Assembly: GCA_938040095.1 (NCBI GenBank)
Contig: CALHXF010000184.1
Location: 1-35,244 of the forward strand
From: an uncultured Caulobacterales bacterium
Lineage (GTDB): Bacteria; Pseudomonadota; Alphaproteobacteria; Caulobacterales; Maricaulaceae
Length of the DNA stretch: 35,244 nucleotides
Direction of reading: 5' to 3'
Part shown: piece after piece, positions 16,818-25,095 of the stretch
Numbering within the stretch: the first letter of the stretch is position 1
How the letters are laid out: the number at the start of each line of letters is the position of its first letter
Notes under the pieces: model-generated
Told to the model about the DNA's origin: nothing
The model's database searches: none
What the model saw: the letters and a program-made list of their open reading frames with translations, nothing else
Made by a program: the position numbers and the translations under genes

Positions 16818-17369
16818 ATGTCTGAGACACCGAAGCACGTTCCTAACGTTACCTTGAAAACACGCGTTCGCGACGAGTCAATCGGCGGCGACAACCCGTT
16901 CGATTGGAAAGACCTATCGACAGGCGAATTTTTCAAAGACCGCACTGTTGTCGTCTTCTCCCTACCGGGCGCATTCACGCCAACCTGTTCGTCTTCACAC
17001 CTTCCACGTTATGATGAGCTATATGCTGATTTCCAAGCGCAAGGCGTTGATGAAATTGCGTGTATCTCCGTGAACGATGCCTTCGTCATGTACAAATGGG
17101 GCCTAGATCAGAGCAATAAGAACATCACATTATTGCCAGACGGTTCAGGCGCATTTACCAAGGAAATGGGAATGTTGGTCAAGAAAGATAATCTTGGCTT
17201 CGGTGAGCGCTCATGGCGCTATTCCATGCTTGTCGTAAATGGCGAAATTGTGAAACTATTTTCTGAGGCTGGATTTGTTGATGATTGTCCAACGGACCCG
17301 TTCGAAGTTTCCGATGCGGACACAATGCTCACGTACCTCAAAGAGACACGCAAGTCTAAAGCGGCCTAA
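16818..17369 (+). CDS. Prx5-type peroxiredoxin
   Basis: Thiol peroxidase reducing hydrogen peroxide and organic hydroperoxides; cytosolic, 183 residues. The active site PGAFTPTCSSSH places the peroxidatic cysteine at Cys57, with the conserved Thr54 and the later Arg in GERSWRYSMLV. Additional cysteines at 82 and in VDDCPTDPFE could act in resolution; the latter tail is typical of the glutaredoxin-dependent Prx5/hybrid Prx-Grx group, although no glutaredoxin domain is fused. An AGAGAG ribosome site precedes the ATG. Its 3' end is followed by a strong hairpin. Confidence 0.93.
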   Translation: MSETPKHVPNVTLKTRVRDESIGGDNPFDWKDLSTGEFFKDRTVVVFSLPGAFTPTCSSSHLPRYDELYADFQAQGVDEIACISVNDAFVMYKWGLDQSNKNITLLPDGSGAFTKEMGMLVKKDNLGFGERSWRYSMLVVNGEIVKLFSEAGFVDDCPTDPFEVSDADTMLTYLKETRKSKAA

Positions 17370-17386
17370 ACCTCACATATAAGTAT

Positions 17387-17422
17387 AAAAAGACCCGCGC
17401 CGGGAAACCGTGCGCGGGTCTT
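17387..17422 (-). terminator. Strong intrinsic terminator, U-run on the minus strand
   Basis: AAGACCCGCGC (17390-17400) pairs with GCGCGGGTCTT (17412-17422). Inside, CGG and CCG enclose a GAAA tetraloop (17401-17410). A5 at 17387-17391 becomes a U-run only on the minus strand; the plus side reads GCATTTGG. It can cap the peroxiredoxin mRNA, but its sequence is that of a terminator for a transcript arriving from the right. Confidence 0.7.
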
Positions 17423-17832
17423 GCATTTGGACCATGTGTTAACTGACGGCGCTGGTCTTGGGGGAAGGTTCCACCAACAGTCAACGGACCATATAAGACC
17501 CTACTATGAGGGCGAACCTGTCAGGACCTTGTCCAAGTCATGACAAAAGGGTCATAAACCTCGGGATATACAATCTCCCTTTTTCGGAATGTCGGAAAAA
17601 CAGGCCACACACGGGACGCGCCTTCTTTAAGGGGAAGGGAGGGAAGGTCATGTCTCGCATGTGGCCCAAGGGGGAAGGGATACACAAGGTATGATCCTGT
17701 ATTGCACCTTGCACATGACAACGGTGTGACGTCGTCATGAAAGGACTGTCACATAGAACATTTATTTTGAGATGCCCGTCACCCAGCGCGCGAGGCTCTT
17801 GACGCTGGCGTTGAACCGTCACAGATGGGGGC
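17423..17832. other. Gene-free region, possibly encoding a minus-strand RNA
   Basis: No convincing protein gene. Visible structure: CAGTCAAC-type pairing of TTAACTG (17439-17445) with CAGTCAA (17479-17485), allowing one wobble on the minus strand. The ACCAA/GCTGGT arms lie inside it. GGACCAT direct repeats flank it (17429-17435, 17487-17493). A hairpin ATGAC-AAAAGG-GTCAT lies at 17540-17555. A GGACCTTGTCC stem lies close to 17523. Farther on, GGGGAAGGGA occurs twice (17631, 17671) between GGCCACA (17603) and TGTGGCC (17660). A minus-strand RNA ending at the terminator at 17387 would explain the folds. Small ORFs here lack ribosome sites and family features. Confidence 0.35.
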
Positions 17833-18519
17833 ATGGCCCGTCTCGATTTAAAACTTATTCCTGTCACCCCGTTCCAGCAGAACTGCTCTCTGCTGTATGA
17901 TGTCGACACAAAAGAAGGCGTCTTGATCGATCCAGGCGGGGAAGCGACCCGCCTTAAAGACACGCTCGATGAAATGGGCATCACCCTCAAAGCCATGTGG
18001 CTAACGCATGGTCATTTGGATCATGCAGGTGGGGCAGATGAGTTGCGCGAGGCTTTAGGCGTCGAAGTGATTGGTCCGCATAAGGATGATCAATTTTGGA
18101 TGGATGACATTGGTGCGCATTGGTCAAAATATGGTCACCCCGGAATGGGACGGTCTGTGGTGCCTGACCGCTACCTTGAAGACGGTGATGAGTTAGAGCT
18201 CTCGGGCGTAAAGTTTCAAGTTTTACACACGCCCGGTCACACGCCGGGTCATGTTGTGATTGCCAATCAAGACATGAAGATTGCCTTTGTTGGCGATGTT
18301 CTCTTCCGTGGCTCTATTGGGCGAACGGATTTCCCGAAAAGTAATCACCAAGATTTGCTGACGTCGATCACTAGCAAGCTTTGGCCGCTTGGGAATGATA
18401 TGCGGTTTGTGCCGGGTCACGGACCAATGGGGACATTCGGGGAAGAGCGGAAAGACAACGCTTTTGTTGCAGATGACGTGATTAGCCAAACAGGACAGAA
18501 TAGCTCTGGTCCAGGTTAA
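17833..18519 (+). CDS. Metallo-beta-lactamase-fold hydrolase (YcbL/GloC-like)
   Basis: Binuclear-metal hydrolase of 228 residues, resembling the type II glyoxalase YcbL/GloC that hydrolyses S-lactoylglutathione. The metal motif HxHxDH is H59-G-H61-L-D63-H64. Further ligands lie in HTPGHTPGH (residues 132-140), VGDVLFRGSIGRTD and the late PGHGP. No signal peptide. The family also has other thioester or sulfur-dioxygenase-type members, so the substrate is inferred. It converges with the YdbH-like gene, only 11 bases apart. Confidence 0.88.
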   Translation: MARLDLKLIPVTPFQQNCSLLYDVDTKEGVLIDPGGEATRLKDTLDEMGITLKAMWLTHGHLDHAGGADELREALGVEVIGPHKDDQFWMDDIGAHWSKYGHPGMGRSVVPDRYLEDGDELELSGVKFQVLHTPGHTPGHVVIANQDMKIAFVGDVLFRGSIGRTDFPKSNHQDLLTSITSKLWPLGNDMRFVPGHGPMGTFGEERKDNAFVADDVISQTGQNSSGPG

Positions 18520-18530
18520 GTGGCTGAGCG

Positions 18531-21500
18531 CTAAGGGATCGCCTCGCCATCTATGATAACTCCTTCTGGGAGTTTCCCATTCTGACGCAGGATTTCTGAT
18601 TTAACTTGCGCGTTGGAATTAAAGCTGCGCGCAATGTTGAACAATTCACCCGCGACTGAAATATCAAATCTAAAAGGTTGCGCGTTCAACACGCGATCAT
18701 TTGCGCCATCAAAGTTAAGTCCAATTTCCAACTCGCCATCTAAGGGGCCATCAATCGCCGCGTTCAGCTCGCGATAACGGAACTCACGCAGTGCATCGCG
18801 GGCGAGGGCTGCGTATTCGCCCGCGCGTTGTTCGCGGATGACGGTAATGGCGTCATCCTGCGAGTAAATGGGCACACTAGGTCCGGGGTCAACGCGCAAG
18901 ACACCGCCCTCTGGGACCGACAATGTACCGCCATCGACCAAGACTTCGACGCCTCGAATGACAATTGGGAAGGTTCCGACGACCATTCCTGTCGCCTCAA
19001 TTTTGCTGTCGCCCACATCTTTCAAGAAGTCTCCAAGGGAGACATCTTTCACATGCATGGTGACGCGGTTTTCGTCCGCAGCATAAAGCCATGTGAAGGG
19101 GTCGACAGAGAGCGCACCATTTCCAATTGGCCATTGGGCAAAATCAACGCCGACGCCCTCAGGCAATAGTCGGTAGGTCACGGCCCCATCTTCTAGCTCC
19201 AGACCTGGGTTGAAATTCTTCATGGTTAAGGTCTGCGGTCCATCGGTCTGCATTGGCAACAGGGACGTGAAGGTCACAGAGGTGTTTAATCCCTCAATTG
19301 GGCCCGGTGCTGTGCCTAAATTAATATCGAGGAGGTCAACAACCCCGCCTGATTGCGTTAACTTGCCCTCTGCAAAACTGACATTTAATCGGGCTTTGGC
19401 CTCGCCTTCGACGCTCGCGATTTTACCCCTAAGCGTTGGGAAGAGCGCTTGCGGTTGCAGTCCACCACCCGTGAACTTAATTGACGGAACAACGATCTCG
19501 GCGTCACCTCCGCCGTTTTTAAAGACATAATCGACGATGACTTCGGCATTAGCAGCCTTCGCAACCGTGAGATTGGCTTGGCCTGTAAAAGACTTGTCGG
19601 CAAATCGAACAATCCCATCTGCTGGGAAATACCCTACCCCAGCAGCTTTTGCTGTTTCGGCAAACTCCGTTCCAATCAAACTGACGTTGCCGCCGCTATG
19701 AAGGACTTCATACACTAAAGGTGTCCCTGCGAGATCAATGCCCATATTCGAGATTTGCACTAACGGCGTTTGGGCCGAAATTTCGGGGCTACTCAACGTA
19801 AACTCGACAGGTGCATTTGGCGTAATTTGTGCGGTCAAATTTGCGCTCTGCGCTGCGGCCTTTGTTCCAACTGCTGGTAATGTGTCGCTGGTGTAGTTTG
19901 CATTCGAAAATGCGACCTCCCAACTTTGTTGACCTGGGCCAAGAATCGACCCTTTCAGAGACAGGGCTTCGGCCTCCAGATCGAGGCGTTGAGCGAGCTT
20001 CTCGTTAAGACCGGGTTGTGTGAAGGTGAATTTCGACTGCCCTAAACGCGCAGCAAGAGTGCCTAAATTCGGTTTTTTTACAAAGAGTGACCGTGTTGCC
20101 GGCAGAGAAAATTCAGCGTCTTCAATTACCCATGCTGTTGGTGTCTCCAACCGGGAAAAAGAAATTAGTGCGTCCGGGTTTGGGTTGAAATCTAAGACTT
20201 GCCGCCCTTCGTGAAGGGCAACGTCTAGCTGTCCTTGCAGGGACAAGCCCTCGACATATCCACCCGGTAAACCCCCATCAAAATCCAAATTTGTCTCGAC
20301 GATCAAACGTCTCGGGGCCTGTCCGCCTCGGTAATCTAATTTCGCCTGCATTGGACCTAATCGAACAAGGCGTTTATCTGCGCTTTCTACGTGCCAATCC
20401 TGCGTTGTCAGCAAGTCAGCTGAGAAGTGATCAATGCCTTCCAGTTTGATCCCATTTGGAGACTTCGCTTGCAGTTGAATGTTGGCTAAATTCAAATCAG
20501 TCGGATCGGTAAATCTCGCATCTAACCCGACAGATATACCCTGTGTCGTTCGGTCAAATTTATATAAGGCAATATCTGTACGCGGGTTTAGGGTTAGTCG
20601 ATTACGAGGTGTTTTGACCGTTATTGGCGTTGCCGTTGTCACGGTAAAACCTGATGCACCGTAATTTAATTGCCCTGTTCCGGTCACATCCGCACCGACC
20701 AAAAAGTCTCGAACGGTTTTTACCAATGTTGAAGCATAATGTTCCGTGACAGGTACGACCCTTAAGGTGGGCGCGAGCGACAGTGTTTCTGCGAGTTCAT
20801 CAGCCCGTTCTGATCGAGGAGTGCGGGCGGATTTTGTAGTGACCCGCCATTCACCTTTTGCCTGCAGGTTAGTGTCTCGGGATATTTCGCCGTCCCATGC
20901 TAAATCCACCGCATCTGCTTCAAAAAGCGGACTCGCTATATTATCGCCATCTATCGCGAAAATTCCTTTGTAAGACATCTCATCTAAATTTGCGGTGCCG
21001 TTTAATCGTACGGTGGCGTCTTTGATCTCAATATCAGCGTTAGAAAGAATATCTGTTTGTGTCTGTCCTTCGACCGTAATGTTTGATCCTCTACGCGAGA
21101 GTTTTGCAAATCCTGCGCCCTCGGCATTCAGGCCGCGATACTCCAAAGCCGAGGGTGCCAGTGTAATTTCGGCGTCGAACTCATCCGCCGCTGGTGCCGT
21201 AGCATCCACATAGACTGTCGCTTCACCCAAAGGGGAGGTCAAATAGAGGGTGCCATTTGTGAGTGCGACGCCTCTCTTTGGGAAACGAGACGGCGTGTCG
21301 GGTGTGTCATTTGCTCGATCGGAATCGCCAATAATCTCCGTCAGCCAATCATCTTCTGGTTTCCAGTCCTCACCCAGTGACAGGCGCATGTCCAAATTGT
21401 CTAACTCTAAGCGCTCCAAGGTCCCGTCACGGACATCTGGCCAGACATAATCTGCGCGCAATTCGGCTGTTCGCAGGACCTCTTCGCCACCTCGTCGCAA

Positions 21501-21785
21501 TCGGATATCGCGGATTTTGGCCTGTGTGCGGGACACAGAGATGATCTCTAGCTCGGCTTCAAATCCAGATTCGGCAAATGTATCAATGACGAGGTCTTCC
21601 ATCAGACTGTAACGTTGGGTCCATGCCCAACTTAGAATGCAAAGGAGAAGGATCAGTAGGGTCAGAAAAATCCAAAGACACCACGCCCACCAGCGCGCGT
21701 ACCAACGCCGTTTTTGTCGTTTGGTGGGCGCGCGGTCGGTCCCTGAGGCGTTCGGCGCATCTGTATTTATATCTTGCGCAGAAAT
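18531..21785 (-). CDS. YdbH/AsmA-like envelope protein, probable ATT start
   Basis: Large envelope protein of the YdbH/AsmA-like group, associated with intermembrane phospholipid transport in E. coli. The body is long beta-strand-rich repeats, and the C-terminal GTFPIVIRGVEVLVDGG...QPFRFDISVAGELF is the family's conserved end. The first ATG in frame (21602) starts after a membrane helix and is therefore too late. Reading upstream without a stop gives 61 more residues: a basic cytosolic segment (TKRQKRRWYARWW) and a helix (WCLWIFLTLLILLLCILSW). The only good ribosome site is AGGAGG (21793-21798), seven bases before an ATT at 21785. That start gives 1084 residues. The start is inference; the upstream stop is at 21864-21866. 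Confidence 0.8.
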   Translation of the reverse strand: MSAQDINTDAPNASGTDRAPTKRQKRRWYARWWAWCLWIFLTLLILLLCILSWAWTQRYSLMEDLVIDTFAESGFEAELEIISVSRTQAKIRDIRLRRGGEEVLRTAELRADYVWPDVRDGTLERLELDNLDMRLSLGEDWKPEDDWLTEIIGDSDRANDTPDTPSRFPKRGVALTNGTLYLTSPLGEATVYVDATAPAADEFDAEITLAPSALEYRGLNAEGAGFAKLSRRGSNITVEGQTQTDILSNADIEIKDATVRLNGTANLDEMSYKGIFAIDGDNIASPLFEADAVDLAWDGEISRDTNLQAKGEWRVTTKSARTPRSERADELAETLSLAPTLRVVPVTEHYASTLVKTVRDFLVGADVTGTGQLNYGASGFTVTTATPITVKTPRNRLTLNPRTDIALYKFDRTTQGISVGLDARFTDPTDLNLANIQLQAKSPNGIKLEGIDHFSADLLTTQDWHVESADKRLVRLGPMQAKLDYRGGQAPRRLIVETNLDFDGGLPGGYVEGLSLQGQLDVALHEGRQVLDFNPNPDALISFSRLETPTAWVIEDAEFSLPATRSLFVKKPNLGTLAARLGQSKFTFTQPGLNEKLAQRLDLEAEALSLKGSILGPGQQSWEVAFSNANYTSDTLPAVGTKAAAQSANLTAQITPNAPVEFTLSSPEISAQTPLVQISNMGIDLAGTPLVYEVLHSGGNVSLIGTEFAETAKAAGVGYFPADGIVRFADKSFTGQANLTVAKAANAEVIVDYVFKNGGGDAEIVVPSIKFTGGGLQPQALFPTLRGKIASVEGEAKARLNVSFAEGKLTQSGGVVDLLDINLGTAPGPIEGLNTSVTFTSLLPMQTDGPQTLTMKNFNPGLELEDGAVTYRLLPEGVGVDFAQWPIGNGALSVDPFTWLYAADENRVTMHVKDVSLGDFLKDVGDSKIEATGMVVGTFPIVIRGVEVLVDGGTLSVPEGGVLRVDPGPSVPIYSQDDAITVIREQRAGEYAALARDALREFRYRELNAAIDGPLDGELEIGLNFDGANDRVLNAQPFRFDISVAGELFNIARSFNSNAQVKSEILRQNGKLPEGVIIDGEAIP

Positions 21786-21829
21786 GGTCTGACCTCCTAC
21801 CGTCTTGCTTAACGGAGGTTCTGCTTCAA

Positions 21830-21860
21830 GACCAATGAAACCAACCGTTAAAAATTGGTC
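21830..21860. repeat. Inverted repeat between divergent YdbH-like and M23 genes
   Basis: GACCAAT (21830-21836) and ATTGGTC (21854-21860) are a perfect seven-base inverted repeat with 17 bases between, located in the 182-base divergent promoter region. A shared operator is plausible. No regulator is known. Confidence 0.35.
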
Positions 21861-21967
21861 AGTTTACAAGCAGATCAAGATTACGTTAACCCTGATTTAG
21901 GGAAGCTTAGGGCAGTGTGGGAACAACCTAATACTTCTTTGATACACCTGCGCCCCGGCTTTGAATT

Positions 21968-23398
21968 ATGACTGACCCAAAACAGAGTAAAACAGCTGCG
22001 CAATCTGCTGTCCTCGCCGAAGGTTTGAAAATTCGAGCCAGTGCCTTTGCGCGCTTGCGGCACACAGTAATCCCACGTGAAAACCGCTTTCGCTTTCTTG
22101 TGGCTGCAGCGACCGTTGGCGTGATCGGTTTGGTGGCTTTGCCCGACCGAACAGAAGCCACCGTTGATACCCCCGCAGAAATGGTGGCGGCCGTCCCGAC
22201 GCTTGATATTTCGCGTTTTGATATGGGTTTGGAGGATGCGTTTACGCCGAAAGTGACAGTTAAAACGGTCACGCTTAAATCAGGCGACAACCTCGGTCCG
22301 CTTTTACAACGTAACGGATTGTCTGGTCAGCAAGCCTACCGCGTCACGAAAGCTTTTGGTGAAGTCTATAAGCCGCGCAACCTGCGTGCGGGTCAGAGTT
22401 TTGATCTATACTTTACTGAAAACTCGCTCGACCACATGACATTCAAACCCAATGTTGAGACAACCGTTTTCGTTGATCGTGACAGCGTCACAGAAGACGG
22501 CGAATTTTATACAGCCCGAAAAGTGGCCGCTGAATTCAAATATGAAACCATTGGTGTCAAAGCGACAATCGAAAACTCGCTCTATGTTGATGCAACGAAA
22601 CTTGGCGCGCCAGATAAGGTCGTTGTTCAGTTTGCCAATATCTATGAATACTCGGTCGACTTCCAACGTGACATCCAACCGGGTGACGCGTTTGAAATGT
22701 TCTTCGAAGTCGCGCGCGATCAAAAGGGAAATATCGTCAAAGCGGGTGACCTGCTTTACACGTCTTTTTCCCCCCGCGGAAAGACCTCTGAATATTGGTT
22801 ATTTGAAGACAAAAAAGGTCGTGAGAATTTTTATGACGCAGCGGGTAAAACGGCGAAGCGGAAACTAAGAGCGACACCAGTGAATGGCGCGCGTTTATCG
22901 TCCTCTTATGGTCGTCGACGCCATCCCGTTTTAGGTTACCGGAAAATGCATACAGGGGTCGACTTTGCTGCACCGCGCGGCACGCCTATTTTGGCGGCTG
23001 GATCAGGGACCATTGAACGTGCCAATCGTTATGGCAGTTTTGGGAATTACATCCGCATCCGCCATACGGATGGGTATAAAACGGCCTATGCACATTTAAA
23101 AGGATTCGCCCGCGGCGTGAAATCTGGTGCTTACGTGAAGCAAGATCAAGTCATTGGTTATGTCGGGACAACAGGTCGTTCAACGGGACCGCATTTGCAC
23201 TATGAAGTCATTCATAATGGTAAAAAGATTAACCCACGCCGTCTATCGCAACTTTCTGGCAAACCCCTCGCGAAGAGCCAACGTCCTGCTTTTGATGCGC
23301 AACGCAAGGACACGGATACGCTGCGTGCTCGTTCCGAGGTGATAACGCCCAAGCTAGAGATTAGCGGAACCCTCTCTGTTGAGGCATTATCTGAGTAA
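21968..23398 (+). CDS. M23 family metalloendopeptidase
   Basis: Zinc endopeptidase that cuts peptidoglycan crosslinks, 476 residues. A single hydrophobic segment (about residues 43-60, FLVAAATVGVIGLVAL) anchors it with the catalytic part in the periplasm. Residues 97-190 resemble a LysM/OapA-like binding region (VKTVTLKSGDNLGPLLQRNG). The peptidase domain has the HxxxD motif H328-T-G-V-D332 and the HxH motif H409-L-H411 in GPHLHYEV, so the metal ligands are complete. It diverges from the YdbH-like gene. Role: cell-wall growth or division, as for MepM/NlpD-type proteins; activation partners are not seen. Confidence 0.93.
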   Translation: MTDPKQSKTAAQSAVLAEGLKIRASAFARLRHTVIPRENRFRFLVAAATVGVIGLVALPDRTEATVDTPAEMVAAVPTLDISRFDMGLEDAFTPKVTVKTVTLKSGDNLGPLLQRNGLSGQQAYRVTKAFGEVYKPRNLRAGQSFDLYFTENSLDHMTFKPNVETTVFVDRDSVTEDGEFYTARKVAAEFKYETIGVKATIENSLYVDATKLGAPDKVVVQFANIYEYSVDFQRDIQPGDAFEMFFEVARDQKGNIVKAGDLLYTSFSPRGKTSEYWLFEDKKGRENFYDAAGKTAKRKLRATPVNGARLSSSYGRRRHPVLGYRKMHTGVDFAAPRGTPILAAGSGTIERANRYGSFGNYIRIRHTDGYKTAYAHLKGFARGVKSGAYVKQDQVIGYVGTTGRSTGPHLHYEVIHNGKKINPRRLSQLSGKPLAKSQRPAFDAQRKDTDTLRARSEVITPKLEISGTLSVEALSE

Positions 23399-23456
23399 AT
23401 TTCAGCATCTCACAGATGTGATTTATGCTGGGCTTGCGGGCTAATTATTAATTGTC

Positions 23457-23488
23457 TAGGTTTAAACCTAATTGAACCGTCAATTAGG
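23457..23488 (+). promoter_or_regulatory. Leader with two mutually exclusive helices
   Basis: A perfect 14-base palindrome TAGGTTTAAACCTA (23457-23470) overlaps the 5' arm of a second dyad, CCTAATTG (23467-23474) with CAATTAGG (23481-23488) around AACCGT. The second helix contains TTAGG, the only Shine-Dalgarno-like bases, seven nucleotides before the ATG at 23496. CCTA (23467-23470) is shared, so the two structures compete and may switch translation. The palindrome could instead be a protein operator. Confidence 0.45.
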
Positions 23489-23495
23489 CTACATC

Positions 23496-24233
23496 ATGAA
23501 AAACTTTTTCAATTTCTTCTTTTCCTTTGACAAATTGTTCAAAGAGAAATTAGTTCCTCCTTTTTTCCTTCTGGCAATCATTGTTTTTGGTCTCGCCTTT
23601 TTCGCAGAAGCCTTAGATTCTTTGAATCTAGGAATTCTCGCCAGCATCATTGCGTTTGTGAACTTCTTCGCGTCAGGCCTTCTAGGATTGATCATCATTC
23701 GCATTGTTGCTGAACTGATGGTCGCTATTTTCCGTATCAACGACAACCTGTCCCCAGACAAAGGAAAGTCAGAACTCGCAGATTACGACCCGATGGGTGA
23801 AGCACGTAAGGCTGCAGAAATTGCCGCAGCGCGCACACGCGAAGCGACAAAGACCGTGAGCGAAAAAGCTAGTGAGATGAGCGACAGCGTTCAAGAAAAA
23901 GCTAAATCCGCCACAGCTTCTGTCCGTGAAAAAGCAGAAGACTTGTCGTCTTCGGCGAAAGAGAAAACGGACAGCGTTATTGGAAAAGGGAATGTTTCAA
24001 AGCCTGCTGCCGATCCTGAACCTGCGTCAAAGAAAAAAACGCCAGCGCCTCGGACGAAAGCGGCTCCAAAGAAAGCAGCTCCAAAGAAACCCGCAGCTAA
24101 AACAACGGCTGCAAAAAACGCTCCGAAAAAACGGGGTCCAAAACCTGGGTCGAAAGCCCCACGCGATGCGGACGGAAATCTTTTGAAGAAAGATGGAACA
24201 CCACGAAAGAGACCTGGACCGAAAGCAAAATAG
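23496..24233 (+). CDS. DUF4282 membrane protein with histone H1-like, AT-hook-like tail
   Basis: Inner-membrane protein of 245 residues. The first 90 residues form a DUF4282-type module with two helices (VPPFFLLAIIVFGLAFF and SIIAFVNFFASGLLGLIII). The tail begins with LEA-like amphipathic repeats (EKASEMSDSVQEKAK, REKAEDLSSSAKEK). Then comes a Lys/Ala/Pro stretch like histone H1 (PKKAAPKKPAAKT), ending in two AT-hook-like patches, KKRGPKPGSK and RKRPGPK. The ATG at 23496 is preferred to the TTG at 23472. If the tail faces the cytosol it could hold DNA to the membrane; that is inference. A strong terminator follows. Confidence 0.8.
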   Translation: MKNFFNFFFSFDKLFKEKLVPPFFLLAIIVFGLAFFAEALDSLNLGILASIIAFVNFFASGLLGLIIIRIVAELMVAIFRINDNLSPDKGKSELADYDPMGEARKAAEIAAARTREATKTVSEKASEMSDSVQEKAKSATASVREKAEDLSSSAKEKTDSVIGKGNVSKPAADPEPASKKKTPAPRTKAAPKKAAPKKPAAKTTAAKNAPKKRGPKPGSKAPRDADGNLLKKDGTPRKRPGPKAK

Positions 24234-24259
24234 GCTTTGGACAAAATTATACATACATC

Positions 24260-24285
24260 ACCCGAGCCAAGTGCTCGGGTTTTTT
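24260..24285 (+). terminator. Intrinsic terminator after the DUF4282 gene
   Basis: ACCCGAGC and GCTCGGGT form an eight-pair stem with a CAAGT loop, followed by T5-T6. It is a clear rho-independent terminator, ending just before the convergent methyltransferase gene at 24297. Confidence 0.88.
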
Positions 24286-24296
24286 GTATCTATCCT

Positions 24297-25043
24297 TTAC
24301 GGGACGCGCGCGGCCAATGTGTTTAATGGCAGACGAACCCGTCTGATGTCTGAACCTAAGGCCTTCAAAGCCTTCGTTCGAATGTCGGATAGGGCGTTGG
24401 CCACCCCGTCTTCCCGTGCGCGGAAATGCGCAGACCAACTCTCAATGTGATCCGCGAATTGTTCAGCCGTCCAAGCGAGCTCACACGTAAATTTTGGCAT
24501 CACTACGGGTTCGAATGGCAGGGCGAGTTCAACGGGGTAATACCCCCGCCAACTTAATCGATTACCTTCCGCCCAATAGGGATCAATGATATCCAAAATG
24601 GGCGTTAATAGATGCGTCTCCATGTCCGCATCGACATCGGCCCGATGATATGTCCACGCGCAAAATAGTCCGCCAGACTTTGTCACGCGTTTAACTTCAA
24701 TCCAAAATTCAGGTGTCGCGAACCAGTGTAAGGCGGTCGCGACAGTGACAACATTTGCCGTCGTATTCTCCAAAGTGGATTGATCGGCTGGCGTCACCCG
24801 ATAGGTGATTTGTGGGTGATAAGGTGCCGCAGCGATTTGAGCGTCAGATAAATCAGTGGCGATGACATGGTCAAATTGTTCCGCAAGCGCCATAGCCGCC
24901 TGCCCAGAACCTGTACCGACATCTAGCGCCAAACTATGTTCAGGCACTTGCGCGGCAATCCAATCAAATAGGTCTGGTGGGTAGGAAGGACGGCCTTTGG
25001 CATATGTCGCGGCTTGGCGACCAAAAGTTTCAGCATTAGACAT
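24297..25043 (-). CDS. Class I SAM-dependent methyltransferase
   Basis: Methyltransferase of 248 residues with the Methyltransf_11 fold. Motif I is LALDVGTGSGQAA (about residue 40-52), followed by an acidic strand end (VIATDLS) and an ALHWF post-motif. The start at 25043 (MSNAETFGRQAATYAKGRP) matches the usual beginning of this group; a longer reading into clpB would be unnatural. Substrate unknown; small-molecule and cofactor methylation are both possible. It lies 52 bases after clpB and may be read through from it. Confidence 0.85.
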   Translation of the reverse strand: MSNAETFGRQAATYAKGRPSYPPDLFDWIAAQVPEHSLALDVGTGSGQAAMALAEQFDHVIATDLSDAQIAAAPYHPQITYRVTPADQSTLENTTANVVTVATALHWFATPEFWIEVKRVTKSGGLFCAWTYHRADVDADMETHLLTPILDIIDPYWAEGNRLSWRGYYPVELALPFEPVVMPKFTCELAWTAEQFADHIESWSAHFRAREDGVANALSDIRTKALKALGSDIRRVRLPLNTLAARVP

Positions 25044-25095
25044 GGGGTAAGCTACCGCACTGCGGTGCTTACCCCAACCTGTAAATTTTGAGCAC

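Noticed and set aside
17631-17680. G-rich repeats GGGGAAGGGA as a G-quadruplex
   Set aside because: Fewer than four close G3 runs in each copy, so a quadruplex is not supported.
17506-17996. Small ORFs on both strands in the gene-free region, one running into the MBL gene
   Set aside because: No ribosome sites, odd composition and no recognisable family; better explained by non-coding sequence.
21250-21450. Plus-strand ORFs inside the YdbH-like gene
   Set aside because: Shadow frames of a long, clearly coding minus-strand gene.
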